NCBI GenBank assembly: GCA_902521795.1
Contig: CABYSX010000001.1
Coordinates: forward strand, 1 to 64,000
Length of the DNA: 64,000 nucleotides
Source: an uncultured Alphaproteobacteria bacterium
GTDB lineage: Bacteria; Pseudomonadota; Alphaproteobacteria; HIMB59
Direction: 5' to 3'
Shown: in pieces, positions 44,972 to 53,843 of the stretch
How the letters are laid out: each line of letters begins with the position of its first letter
Numbering within the stretch: position 1 is the first letter of the stretch
Made by a program: the position numbers and the translations under genes
The notes under the pieces: model-generated
Told to the model about the DNA's origin: nothing
What the model saw: only the letters and a program-made list of their open reading frames with translations
The model's database searches: none

Positions 44972-45823
44972 CTATCCCTTACTTGCACCCAAGGTAAGAC
45001 CAGCTATGAAATGTTTTTGCATTAAAAAAAACATAATCACAGGAGGTACAGCTGCCATAATAGATCCAGCAGATAGAAGGTGATAGACTGTTACCCATTG
45101 ACCATTTAAAGATTTTAATCCTGCTGTAATTGGCATTGCATGCTGACCTTGTATTAAAACAGTTGCCCAAAAAAAATCATTCCAAATAAAGGTAAAGATT
45201 AAAACTGATAAAGCAGCAATAGCAGGCCTCGTTAAAGGAACAACTATCTTTAGAAATATATTAAACTCTGATGTACCATCTATTCTTGCAGCTTCAAATA
45301 GCTCATTTGGTAAGGCTTTTATGAAGTTTCTCATAAATAAAGTACAAAAGCCTGTTTGAAAGGCAACATGAAATAAAACTAATCCAGTTACTGTATCATA
45401 CAAACCCATTTGGAAAGTGAGGTCTCTTACAGGTATCATTAAAATTTGAAAGGGAACAAAATTTCCTGCAATAAATGTAAAAAATATAAATAGGTTTGCT
45501 TTAAATTTATATGATGCCAAAGCAAACCCTGTCATGCAGCTTATAGCTACTGCGCCTATAACTGTTGGGATAGTTATTTTGAAACTATTGATAATATAGG
45601 TCAACATAGGTGTATTTTGAAATACCTCTTTAATATTAGAAAACAGCAAAAATTCACTTGGCATGCCCCAATAATTTCCAGCTGTGATGTCTCCCAAGCC
45701 TCTAATAGAGGTAAGCATTATGCCTAACAGTGGGATTAACCAAATAAACAAAGATACGGGAACTAATATTTTGTATGAAATTCTATTGATTAATGGTCTT
45801 TTTTGAATAGGAATTGGAAACAT
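44972..45823 (-). CDS. Galactoside ABC transporter permease, MalG type
   Basis: A 283-residue inner-membrane permease with six helices. The EAA loop is FEAARIDGTSEFNIFLKIVVPLT near 190-212 and the C-terminus MQKHFIAGLTLGASKG is typical. It is one base from its MalF-type partner and two bases upstream of the GH4 gene. No ATPase gene belongs to this operon, so the EAA loop must dock onto one encoded elsewhere, perhaps at 2589 or 33985. Confidence 0.9.
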   Translation of the reverse strand: MFPIPIQKRPLINRISYKILVPVSLFIWLIPLLGIMLTSIRGLGDITAGNYWGMPSEFLLFSNIKEVFQNTPMLTYIINSFKITIPTVIGAVAISCMTGFALASYKFKANLFIFFTFIAGNFVPFQILMIPVRDLTFQMGLYDTVTGLVLFHVAFQTGFCTLFMRNFIKALPNELFEAARIDGTSEFNIFLKIVVPLTRPAIAALSVLIFTFIWNDFFWATVLIQGQHAMPITAGLKSLNGQWVTVYHLLSAGSIMAAVPPVIMFFLMQKHFIAGLTLGASKG

Positions 45824-46741
45824 TTAGAGCCCTTTTTTCTCACCTTGGTACATTCGATAAATAAAAAATAATATATAAAACATCATTATGGTGAATAAAA
45901 CTGCAGCAATTGCAGATCCATATCCCATTCTATACCCATACTCGCTTAAAGCTGTCTCGAACATATAATAAGCTAGGACGTTGCTCGAACCGTAAGGGCC
46001 TCCTTGAGTCATAATTGCGACCATATCGAAACTTCTTAAAGATCCGATTACAGTTACAACAATTGCAAGAAAAGTAGCTGGCTTTAATTGAGGTAAAATA
46101 ATATTTTTGAATAGAGAGAGGCCTTTAGCGCCATCCATTCTTCCGGCCTCTATTTGATCAGTATTGAGATTGTTTAAACCTGTTAGATACAAAATCATAC
46201 AATATGCAATTTGTGGATATATTCCTGCAAAGATAATTCCATAGGTAGCAAAATTTTCATCTGCTAAGATAGCGTAATTACCAAGCCCTATTTTATCTAG
46301 AAAGGGTCCAATTACACCTCTAGGATTATAAAACCAAGAAAATATAATTCCAATTACAACTTGAGAAATCACAAAAGGGAAAAAGAAAAGAGATTTAATT
46401 AGTCTAATACCAAAAATAGTTTGATTTAAAAATATGGCTAGACCTAATCCTATCGGAACTGCTAGCATAAATAAGATTAGCCACTTTAGATTATTCATCA
46501 ATGAAATATAAAAATATTCATCATCTAATAATTCTACATAATTTGAAATTCCTACAAAGATTGCAGGAGATAGGCCATCCCATTGTAATAAAGAAATGTA
46601 TAAAGAATTAAAAATTGGCCAGATTACATAAACTAGAAAGAGCAGTAACCCAGGGAATAAAAAAATCCAAGGCGTTAGTCTTTGTTGGTTACGCTTCCAC
46701 CATGAGGACTTTCTATATGTAAATTGAGTTGAGTTAGGCAC
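45824..46741 (-). CDS. Galactoside ABC transporter permease, MalF type
   Basis: A permease of about 305 residues: TPWIFLFPGLLLFLVYVIWPIFNSLYISL is the first helix and IEAGRMDGAKGLSLFKNIILPQL the EAA loop. The ORF-track start (GTG 46771) falls inside the hairpin that follows the binding-protein gene, so I prefer GTG 46741, just after the hairpin; no strong ribosome binding site decides it. The basic pre-helix YRKSSWWKRNQQR fits cytoplasmic N-terminus. Partner of the permease at 44972. Confidence 0.87.
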   Translation of the reverse strand: MPNSTQFTYRKSSWWKRNQQRLTPWIFLFPGLLLFLVYVIWPIFNSLYISLLQWDGLSPAIFVGISNYVELLDDEYFYISLMNNLKWLILFMLAVPIGLGLAIFLNQTIFGIRLIKSLFFFPFVISQVVIGIIFSWFYNPRGVIGPFLDKIGLGNYAILADENFATYGIIFAGIYPQIAYCMILYLTGLNNLNTDQIEAGRMDGAKGLSLFKNIILPQLKPATFLAIVVTVIGSLRSFDMVAIMTQGGPYGSSNVLAYYMFETALSEYGYRMGYGSAIAAVLFTIMMFYILFFIYRMYQGEKKGL

Positions 46742-46750
46742 TGTAAGAAA

Positions 46751-46775
46751 TGGGGTGGTATAAGAAACCACCCCA
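46751..46775 (-). terminator. Hairpin between galactoside binding protein and permease
   Basis: A perfect 9-bp stem TGGGGTGGT / ACCACCCCA with a 7-base loop lies 12 bp after the binding-protein stop, with TTTCTT following on the minus strand. It is the fourth case in this window of a GC-rich hairpin placed right after a binding-protein gene inside a transporter operon. Confidence 0.8.
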
Positions 46776-46786
46776 ATTTTTGTTTA

Positions 46787-48028
46787 TTATTTGTAAACTC
46801 TTTGGCGTACTTTTTCTAAACGCTCAAGAATTTTATCTCTTCTATCAGGGTTCACCATATATTCTTGGAAACCCTTCATGCCTTCTGATGCCATTTCTGC
46901 CGGAGCATCTCTATCGTAGAATTGAGCCATAGCATATGCGTTGTTTAACATATTTAAGCCAGCCTCAAGAAATGGGTCCGGATCAACTTTAGAGCCGCTA
47001 TTAACAGGTAGCTGTCCAAGGGTCTTATTCATCTCCTCTTGAACATCTGCTCTACTTAAAAAGATAAGGAATCTTTTTGCATCAATCTTATTTTTAGCGC
47101 CTGAAGCAATATGCATTGTATCAGTCGGTGCCTCTTCAGCCATAGGAACACCTGGGGTTATTTCTGGGAATTGGAAAAAACCAAGATTATCATTGGTCAA
47201 TCCCCCCTCTTTAAATAACGCTACTGAAAAGTTTCCCATAACGTACATCGCTGCTTCACCATTAACCATTGGGGGGATTGCCTCTTGCCAAGCAAGAGAT
47301 GCATGATTTTCTAAAAAATATCCTGGTTTTACTAACTCATCCCACTTATCGAAAACAGCATGAACCTTGGGATCTGTGTACGGTACTTCACCTTTTGTTA
47401 AAGCCATATGAAATTCATAACCATTTGTTCTTAGGTTTAAATAGTCAAAAACTCCAGCCGTTGTCCAAAGATACTTTGATCCAATAGTTATTGGTGTAAC
47501 ACCAGCGGCTTTGAGTGTTGCGCAGGCAGCTACGAATTCATCCCACGTTGTAGGTACGGAAATTCCATTGGCGTCAAAAATGTCTTTTCTGTAGTATACA
47601 CCCCATTGATAATAAGTGTAAGGGATACCCCATTGCTTACCACCAATAGTCATTGGTTTCTTTGCGTGAGACATACCCTCTGTTAGGTTTCCGTCTACCC
47701 AACCAGTGTCTGACCAGATATCTGATACGTCTTCAACTAGTCCTGCTCTAACAAAAGGAAGCATTCTGTTTCCTGCATACCAATTGAAAATATCAGGTGG
47801 GCTTGTGGTTAAAAAATTTCTAATTGCTTGTTTGTAACCCTCGTGATCAAAATTATTCACTTCAATAGTCACATCAGGATTTTCTTCTTGAAACTTTTTA
47901 AAGGCCCAATCAAAAGCGGCCTTCGGAGCTGGATCAGTTAAGTCTGTATTGATTACCAGCGTTCCTGCAAAAGCAGAAGAATAACCCAAGCTAGTTATTG
48001 CAATCAAAGTAGCTAAGATTTTTCTCAT
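46787..48028 (-). CDS. Galactoside ABC transporter substrate-binding protein (family 1)
   Basis: A 413-residue binding protein with signal peptide MRKILATLIAITSLGYSSAFA-GT and an AGGAGG box ahead of the ATG. NTDLTDPAPKAAFDWAFKKFQEENPDV is a normal lobe-one start; FNWYAGNRMLPFVRAGLVED and GIPYTYYQWGVYYRKDIF match oligosaccharide binders. It precedes two permeases, GH4 and gal genes; the ligand is inferred to be an alpha-galactoside such as melibiose, raffinose-type sugar or galactosylglycerol. Confidence 0.9.
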   Translation of the reverse strand: MRKILATLIAITSLGYSSAFAGTLVINTDLTDPAPKAAFDWAFKKFQEENPDVTIEVNNFDHEGYKQAIRNFLTTSPPDIFNWYAGNRMLPFVRAGLVEDVSDIWSDTGWVDGNLTEGMSHAKKPMTIGGKQWGIPYTYYQWGVYYRKDIFDANGISVPTTWDEFVAACATLKAAGVTPITIGSKYLWTTAGVFDYLNLRTNGYEFHMALTKGEVPYTDPKVHAVFDKWDELVKPGYFLENHASLAWQEAIPPMVNGEAAMYVMGNFSVALFKEGGLTNDNLGFFQFPEITPGVPMAEEAPTDTMHIASGAKNKIDAKRFLIFLSRADVQEEMNKTLGQLPVNSGSKVDPDPFLEAGLNMLNNAYAMAQFYDRDAPAEMASEGMKGFQEYMVNPDRRDKILERLEKVRQRVYK

Positions 48029-48043
48029 TTTTTATTCCTCCTA

Positions 48044-48103
48044 ATTACCACTTTGAGATAATAATGGTAATATTGTTATATAACTCTACTAATATACTAG
48101 CAA
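48044..48103 (-). promoter_or_regulatory. Promoter and operator of the galactoside operon
   Basis: On the minus strand TTGCTA (48098-48103), a 17-bp spacer and TATAAC (48075-48080) make a good sigma-70 promoter. The predicted start point (about 48068) lies within an inverted repeat ATTACCA-N14-TGGTAAT (48044-48071) that extends to the ribosome binding site. A dyad at the transcription start fits a repressor operator, or a hairpin at the 5' end of the mRNA. Confidence 0.55.
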
Positions 48104-48178
48104 TTAAGCACTATTAGAAATCAAAAATATTAGGTTTTAATATTTAAGCATGTTTATAATGCATAAGAAAATAAGGTT

Positions 48179-49159
48179 TTAATTAGATTTAGAAAGACGC
48201 TTTTCCCACTCCCAAGCAGTCATTATAATAGTATTCAAGTCTGAGTAATTAGCAGACCAATTCAGTTTTTCTATAATTTTTGTGTTATCAGCAATTAATT
48301 GTGTTGGATCACCTTTCCTTCTTGCTAAAATTTCATAAGGAATTTTTTGATGAGTTATAGTCTCAGCTATATTGATTATTTCTTTTACACTAAAACCTAA
48401 GTTATTACCGATATTGTATATATCAGATTTTTGATTTTGAATTAAATCTTCCAACGATAATAGGTGGGCCTCAGCAAGATCCATGACGTGTACGTAATCT
48501 CTGATACATGTCCCATCTTTTGTGTCGTAGTCCTCTCCATAAATAGAAAAAATTTCTCTTCGACCAGAGGCAACTTGTAAAATTAGAGGAATGAGATGTG
48601 TCTCAGGGTTATGTCTTTCTCCAATTGATCCATCTGTATGAGCTCCACATGCGTTGAAATATCTTAATGAAACATATTTAAGAGCATGAGCTTTGTCATA
48701 ATCTTTCAAAATTTTTTCAACAATTGCTTTTGTATTTCCATATGGACTTACAGGGGATAACATTTGATCCTCTGTAATCGGAATACTCTGTGGTTCTCCA
48801 TAAACTGCAGCACTGGAGGAAAATATAAAGTTCAAAATTTTTAAATCCACCATAGAGTCGAGAAGATTGAGGGTATTTGTTACATTGTTTTCGTAATATT
48901 TATTTGGATTAGAATATGACTCTCCAACATTTATGTAAGAGGCAAAATGCATTACTGCTTCATATTTATTCTCTTTTAAAATTTGATGAACATGATCTTT
49001 GTCAGATAAGTCACAAATATGTAATTTATAATTTTGAGCATTTAATTCAAAGCCAGTTGATAAATTATCAAGTATATCTATTTCATAATCTGTATCTTGA
49101 AACCGTTTAATCATGTGAGAACCAATATACCCTGCTCCACCAACAACTAAGATTTTCAT
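48179..49159 (-). CDS. galE: UDP-glucose 4-epimerase
   Basis: A 326-residue extended SDR. GGAGYIGSHMI is at 7-17, DNLSTG near 36, the catalytic Ser in SSSAAVYG, and the YGNTK Tyr/Lys near 147-151; SLRYFNACGAH is the GalE-specific loop. It interconverts UDP-galactose and UDP-glucose, closing the Leloir cycle. It lies upstream of the galactoside operon on the same strand but is separated by 150 bp that holds the operon promoter. Confidence 0.94.
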   Translation of the reverse strand: MKILVVGGAGYIGSHMIKRFQDTDYEIDILDNLSTGFELNAQNYKLHICDLSDKDHVHQILKENKYEAVMHFASYINVGESYSNPNKYYENNVTNTLNLLDSMVDLKILNFIFSSSAAVYGEPQSIPITEDQMLSPVSPYGNTKAIVEKILKDYDKAHALKYVSLRYFNACGAHTDGSIGERHNPETHLIPLILQVASGRREIFSIYGEDYDTKDGTCIRDYVHVMDLAEAHLLSLEDLIQNQKSDIYNIGNNLGFSVKEIINIAETITHQKIPYEILARRKGDPTQLIADNTKIIEKLNWSANYSDLNTIIMTAWEWEKRLSKSN

Positions 49160-49285
49160 GAATTAATGTTATAATGGGACAAAAAAAATTTCATAGAAAT
49201 AATTTCATCTTAAAATAATTTACAAATATGGCTAAATTAAATTGTTCAAAATACATTAAAATGCAATAATTTTAAGGGTTTTATA

Positions 49286-50350
49286 ATGATTAAAGGTAGT
49301 GATTTCAGATCGAAAGAATATGAACTTTTTCTAGAGCACTCAGAAGAAATAGGTTTAGATCGAACAATGGTACAAGCTGCTGGTGGTAATACTTCTATCA
49401 AAGAGGGTGATACAATGTGGATAAAAAGTTCTGGGAAATGGCTTATTGATGCTCGATCTTCTGAGTTGATGGTCCCAGTGAGTATTTCTCAAATTAAAGA
49501 TGCTCTGAAAGACAGTAGTTGTTCTTATGATGAAATTTTAAAATCGATTGACTTAAAAATTTCACCGGATGGGCTTCGTCCATCAGTTGAGGCACCTATG
49601 CATGCTATTCTTGATTTCAAATTTATTTTTCATACACACGATATATTTATTAATGCTTTAGCTGTACAAAAAAACTCTCAGATAGAATTTGAGAAAATAT
49701 TTTCAGATCTTAATTGGAGGTTTATACCTTATGTTAAACCTGGTATCGAACTGAGCTATAAATTAATGCAGCTTAAATCTTTTAAAGATAATGTATTTAT
49801 ACTTGAGAATCATGGTCTTATAGTTTGTGGTGAAAGTTTAGAGGAGATACGACATTTGTATCAGGATATTCGAGTTCGCTTAAAAAAGTTACACAACAAA
49901 AACTCTATTAAAAGTAATATTAAACCAGCTAATAGAGTCGTTGATTTAAGAAATACTGGATATAAATTTTGTAAAGACGAGTCTGTAAATAGTCTTGCTT
50001 TTTATCAGCCTTGGATTGATAAGCTTACAAAAGGTGTCCTTCTCCCAGATTTTTTAGTTTTTCTCGGACCAAAGCTTTTGGCTCTCAATCCAAATGAGGA
50101 TGATTTTATTGAAAAGCTAAATAAATCTTCTAAGGCACCTCTGCCTTTTAACTCCTGTATAGTTTTAGTAGGATATGGCATCATAGTTCGTAACGATGCC
50201 TTAAGAGGAACTTTAGAAATAATTCGCTGTGTGCATGACTTATTATCTTTGATTCCCGATAATGCAGATCTTCAATACCTAAATAGTAACGAAACTACTT
50301 TCCTTTTGAATTGGGAGGCAGAACATTATCGTCAAAAACAAAATCAATAA
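49286..50350 (+). CDS. Class II aldolase, rhamnulose/fuculose-phosphate aldolase-like
   Basis: A 354-residue protein. The class II aldolase/adducin domain shows QAAGGNTSIKEGDTMWIKSSG near 30-52, the zinc pair HTH in IFHTHDIF, and ENHGLIVCG with the third zinc His. About 140 residues of C-terminal extension resemble the linker part of RhaD, but no dehydrogenase domain follows. It is paired with an FGGY kinase five bases downstream, so a ketose-1-phosphate cleavage route is likely. The substrate (L-fuculose, L-rhamnulose or a similar sugar) is open. Confidence 0.82.
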   Translation: MIKGSDFRSKEYELFLEHSEEIGLDRTMVQAAGGNTSIKEGDTMWIKSSGKWLIDARSSELMVPVSISQIKDALKDSSCSYDEILKSIDLKISPDGLRPSVEAPMHAILDFKFIFHTHDIFINALAVQKNSQIEFEKIFSDLNWRFIPYVKPGIELSYKLMQLKSFKDNVFILENHGLIVCGESLEEIRHLYQDIRVRLKKLHNKNSIKSNIKPANRVVDLRNTGYKFCKDESVNSLAFYQPWIDKLTKGVLLPDFLVFLGPKLLALNPNEDDFIEKLNKSSKAPLPFNSCIVLVGYGIIVRNDALRGTLEIIRCVHDLLSLIPDNADLQYLNSNETTFLLNWEAEHYRQKQNQ

Positions 50351-50355
50351 GCTCT

Positions 50356-51648
50356 ATGAATAAACCATATATTAGAAACAATATTGCTGTGTTAGACATA
50401 GGTAAAACGCATGCCAAAGTCATACTATTTGATAGCCAAAATTTGGAGGAGTTAGAAGTTTTTCAAATAGAAAATATTATATTAAAAGACTCTTTGTATC
50501 CCCATTTTGATTTAGACTCGTTAAAAGATTTTATTATTAACTCTCTGAGTAAACTTGCAAAAGGTTACATAGTTGATTCAATATTTACATCCACACATGG
50601 TGCATGTATGGCATTGATGTCTAAAGGAGAATTAGCTCTTCCCGTTCTTGATTATGAATTTGAAGGACCGGATCACCTCAGAGCAGAGTACAATCAAGTT
50701 CGACCAACATTTAATCAAACTGGAAGTCCTCGTATGGGTGTAGGTCTCAATCTTGGTGCTCAATTGTATTGGCAGAGAAAATATTTTCCGAAAGAGTTTG
50801 CAAAAGTTGATCAAATTTTATTTTGGCCACAATTTTGGAGCTATTGGTTATCTGGTGTTGCCGTAAGTGAGATTAGCTATGCGAGCTGTCATTCAGATTT
50901 GTGGAAAATTAGAGAAAAAGAATTTATTGGTCTGGAAGCTTTTGGTGTTGAATCGCATGTACAATATCCACCAATTAGATCTGCGGCAAGTGTGATTGGA
51001 ACTTTGCGAAAAGAAATATCACAAAAAACTGGCTTAGCTCAGAATATATCAGTTTATTGTGGTGCCCATGACTCAAGCTTAGCTTTAGTCTCAGCATATT
51101 TAAATCAAGAATTGCCTTGTTCAATATTATCAACGGGCACTTGGGTTACAATTTTTGCTTTAGGCTCAAACAATGTAAATATTTCCGAACAAACAGGTTT
51201 AATGATTAGCAATGATTGTTTTGGAAATTTAATACCCAACTACAGATTTCCTGCAGGCAAGATTTATGAGAGACAGATTCAACAAAAGAATAGATCTTCT
51301 ATTAATCATAGAGAGCTCAATGCATCGGATATTAGTATTAAAAATTTTGAAAATATTGAAAAAGCAAGTTTTGTTTATAAAGACTCTGAAAAAGAAGTTG
51401 ATTTTCAAGATATTGAGCCCCTGAGAACAGAGTCTTTAATTTCTGAAATACTTGCTAATCAAACACTGATTGGATTGCAAGCAATAGGATCGAGTGGACC
51501 AATCATTTGCTCAGGACCTTTTACAAATAATAAGAGATTTTTAAAAACAATTGAAAAAAACTGGGCTTATCCTGTTATCGTGGAGGACGATCACCTAGGT
51601 ATATGTAAAGGTATTGCAGACTTAGTCACAAAAAAAGTACGAAGCTAA
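50356..51648 (+). CDS. FGGY carbohydrate kinase, RhaK-like paralogue
   Basis: The ORF track begins inside the upstream gene; ATG 50356, five bases after the aldolase stop, gives 430 residues starting MNKPYIRNNIAVLDIGKTHAKV. LDIGKTHAKV is the phosphate-1 motif, CGAHDSSLALVSA and ILSTGTWVTIFA the core motifs, and GSSGPIICSGPF the C-terminal adenosine region. It shares these with RhaK at 21437 (STHGACMALMS, GVGLNLGAQLYW, SYASCHSDLW), so it is a paralogue. It probably makes the ketose-1-phosphate for the adjacent aldolase. Confidence 0.85.
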   Translation: MNKPYIRNNIAVLDIGKTHAKVILFDSQNLEELEVFQIENIILKDSLYPHFDLDSLKDFIINSLSKLAKGYIVDSIFTSTHGACMALMSKGELALPVLDYEFEGPDHLRAEYNQVRPTFNQTGSPRMGVGLNLGAQLYWQRKYFPKEFAKVDQILFWPQFWSYWLSGVAVSEISYASCHSDLWKIREKEFIGLEAFGVESHVQYPPIRSAASVIGTLRKEISQKTGLAQNISVYCGAHDSSLALVSAYLNQELPCSILSTGTWVTIFALGSNNVNISEQTGLMISNDCFGNLIPNYRFPAGKIYERQIQQKNRSSINHRELNASDISIKNFENIEKASFVYKDSEKEVDFQDIEPLRTESLISEILANQTLIGLQAIGSSGPIICSGPFTNNKRFLKTIEKNWAYPVIVEDDHLGICKGIADLVTKKVRS

Positions 51649-52718
51649 GGTTTTAAAAGGTATAGATTTGAGTCTGTCTCATCAGCAATAATATAAATAT
51701 TACCTGATTGATCTATTTCAATATCTCTAACTCTTCCAATTTTATCTTTAAATATAACTTCCTCTTTTACGAATTTGTTATCTTTTCTATGCAACACAGA
51801 CAGATATTGAAATTTGAGAGAAGATACCAAGAGTGAATTTTGCCACTCTGGGAAAGCCTCTCCTTGATAAAATTTTATACCGCTAACTGCTATTGAAGGC
51901 ACCCAGATAAAATCAGGTTTTATAAAACCAGGCTCCCATGCATTACCATCGCCTATTTTAGTCCCAGAATAATTGGTTCCACCCCATCCAATTTTTTTCC
52001 ATCCAAAATTGGAACCGCCTACGACCTTTCCAATGAAGTCACCCCCTTTAGGACCATGATTAGATATATAAATAGAATTTGTTTGAGGATCTAATGTCAT
52101 CCCTTGTGGGTTTCTAACACCGATTTGAAATAACTCAGGCAACCATTCATTCTTTGTTAAAAAAGGATTATCTTCAGGATATTCCCCATTTTTATGAATT
52201 CTAATTATCGAACCAATAGGATTTGAAGGGTCCTGGGCGATCATTCCTTTTCCTCTTTCACCAATGCTAACAAAGAGATAGTCATCAAGAATTTCTATTC
52301 TCGATCCAAAATGCTTTCCGTTATCAAAATAGGGAAGAGCTTCATATATAAGTTCTTCATTAACAAGCTTATTATTTTTAAGTTCAGCGCGATAAACTGC
52401 AGTTGTATATTTTCTTCCTTTTTTAATCGAACAGGTTATCCATACAACGTTATTCTCAGTTACAATGTCAAGCAATCCCCCTTGACCAAAAAAAGTTGAG
52501 GGAATTTCATGTGTTATTTCACTTTGAGATAAATTTTTTGTGTTAACTTTATAAATTTCTCCTGTTTTTTGTGTAATTAATAGCTCCTCAGAATTTAGCC
52601 AGCTCATACCCCATGGAGAATTTAATTTAATAGGAGTCTTTTCTAAGACAATTGAATTTGCTCTAAAGGTAAATAGAAAAAATATTATGAAAAAAAATAA
52701 AACTTTATTTTTAAACAA
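51645..52718 (-). CDS. Periplasmic PQQ-type aldose sugar dehydrogenase (YliI/Asd-like)
   Basis: A 357-residue beta-propeller with signal peptide (KVLFFFIIFFLFTFRANS-IV). LNSPWGMSWLNSEELLITQKTGEIY is the family opening; IGVRNPQGMTLDPQTNSIYISNHGPKGGD contains the PQQ/calcium-site segment, and IAVSGIKFYQGEAFPEWQNSLL closes the propeller. It oxidises aldoses in the periplasm if PQQ is available. No pqq genes are in the window. It is convergent with the kinase, overlapping by 4 bp. Confidence 0.85.
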   Translation of the reverse strand: MFKNKVLFFFIIFFLFTFRANSIVLEKTPIKLNSPWGMSWLNSEELLITQKTGEIYKVNTKNLSQSEITHEIPSTFFGQGGLLDIVTENNVVWITCSIKKGRKYTTAVYRAELKNNKLVNEELIYEALPYFDNGKHFGSRIEILDDYLFVSIGERGKGMIAQDPSNPIGSIIRIHKNGEYPEDNPFLTKNEWLPELFQIGVRNPQGMTLDPQTNSIYISNHGPKGGDFIGKVVGGSNFGWKKIGWGGTNYSGTKIGDGNAWEPGFIKPDFIWVPSIAVSGIKFYQGEAFPEWQNSLLVSSLKFQYLSVLHRKDNKFVKEEVIFKDKIGRVRDIEIDQSGNIYIIADETDSNLYLLKP

Positions 52719-52729
52719 TGAGAATAAAA

Positions 52730-53764
52730 TTACTTAACTCCAAGTTTTTTTTGGAGATCACTTGAGGAGGTAGTGTACCTAAAAACATACTTTTTATCAC
52801 TATGGCAGTACTCAAACATTTTTTTTGCAGCAAGTGCAGCTTCATGAAAACCACTTAATATCAATTTTAACTTACCAGGGTAAATACAAATATCTCCCAC
52901 AGCAAAAATTTTTGGCACTGAGGTTTCGAAGTTTTCTGTGTTAACAGAAATATGATTTTTTTCTAAGTTTAATCCCCACTCTGCGATTGGGCCTAATTCT
53001 ATTTTTAAACCAAAAAATGGAAATATTGCATCAATGTCGTCAATTATTTTATCATCATCAAGAGTCGCTGTTACCTTCCCGTTTTCATTGAGAGTAACTT
53101 TTTTAAGACTTCCCATGTTGAAGTTTACCTCTCCCTTATCAACCAATGACATAACTTTATTCACTGAGTCCTGAACACCTTTGAATTCTTTTCTTCTATG
53201 GACCAGTGATACTTTTTTAGCAATACCCTGAAATCCCATAACATAATCCAAAGCAGAGTCACCACCGCCAATGATTAAAATATTCTTGTCTTGAAAGTCT
53301 GTTCTTTTTTTGACTGAGTAAAAAATATTCTTATTTTCTAATTGATCAGCACCTTCTGCTGGAAGTTTTCTTGGAACAAAACTACCTGCTCCAGCGGCTA
53401 TGACAACAGACTTACACTTGATTGAGGAGCCTTTGTCTGTTTCTACTAAAATATAATTTTCATTAATTTCAATTTTAGAGGTTAATTGGTTTAGGTGATA
53501 AGTAGGGTTGAAAGGTTCTGCTTGTTTAATTAAATCATCGGTTAACTCTTGACCAGTGATAGCTGGTCTACTTGGAATATCATATAAGTTCTTATCAGGG
53601 TAAAGCTCAGCACATTGTCCGCCAATCTTGTCTAGATTGTCAATGAGATGAGATTTCATATCTAAAAGGCCCAGCTCAAATACTTGGAAAAGACCGCAAG
53701 GACCAGCGCCAATTATAACTACATCTGTTTCATGACTGGATCCTGGATTTACAATATTATTCAT
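52730..53764 (-). CDS. Ferredoxin/flavodoxin-NADP reductase, thioredoxin-reductase-like
   Basis: A 344-residue two-domain flavoprotein. VVIIGAGPCGLFQVFEL binds FAD; GGQCAELYPDKNLYDIPSRP is the signature of type 2 FNR (YumC-like), IIGGGDSALDYVMG binds NADPH, and KIFAVGDICIYPGKLKLI is the second FAD motif. It lacks the redox CxxC of thioredoxin reductase. It may provide reduced ferredoxin for the Rieske oxygenase encoded at 54324, or serve general ferredoxin needs. Confidence 0.9.
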   Translation of the reverse strand: MNNIVNPGSSHETDVVIIGAGPCGLFQVFELGLLDMKSHLIDNLDKIGGQCAELYPDKNLYDIPSRPAITGQELTDDLIKQAEPFNPTYHLNQLTSKIEINENYILVETDKGSSIKCKSVVIAAGAGSFVPRKLPAEGADQLENKNIFYSVKKRTDFQDKNILIIGGGDSALDYVMGFQGIAKKVSLVHRRKEFKGVQDSVNKVMSLVDKGEVNFNMGSLKKVTLNENGKVTATLDDDKIIDDIDAIFPFFGLKIELGPIAEWGLNLEKNHISVNTENFETSVPKIFAVGDICIYPGKLKLILSGFHEAALAAKKMFEYCHSDKKYVFRYTTSSSDLQKKLGVK

Positions 53765-53843
53765 GTCTTATATTATAGTAATATATTAAATTTAAGATCA
53801 AACAGTTATATATTATCAATAGTTATTGAGGAGAAATGAATAA

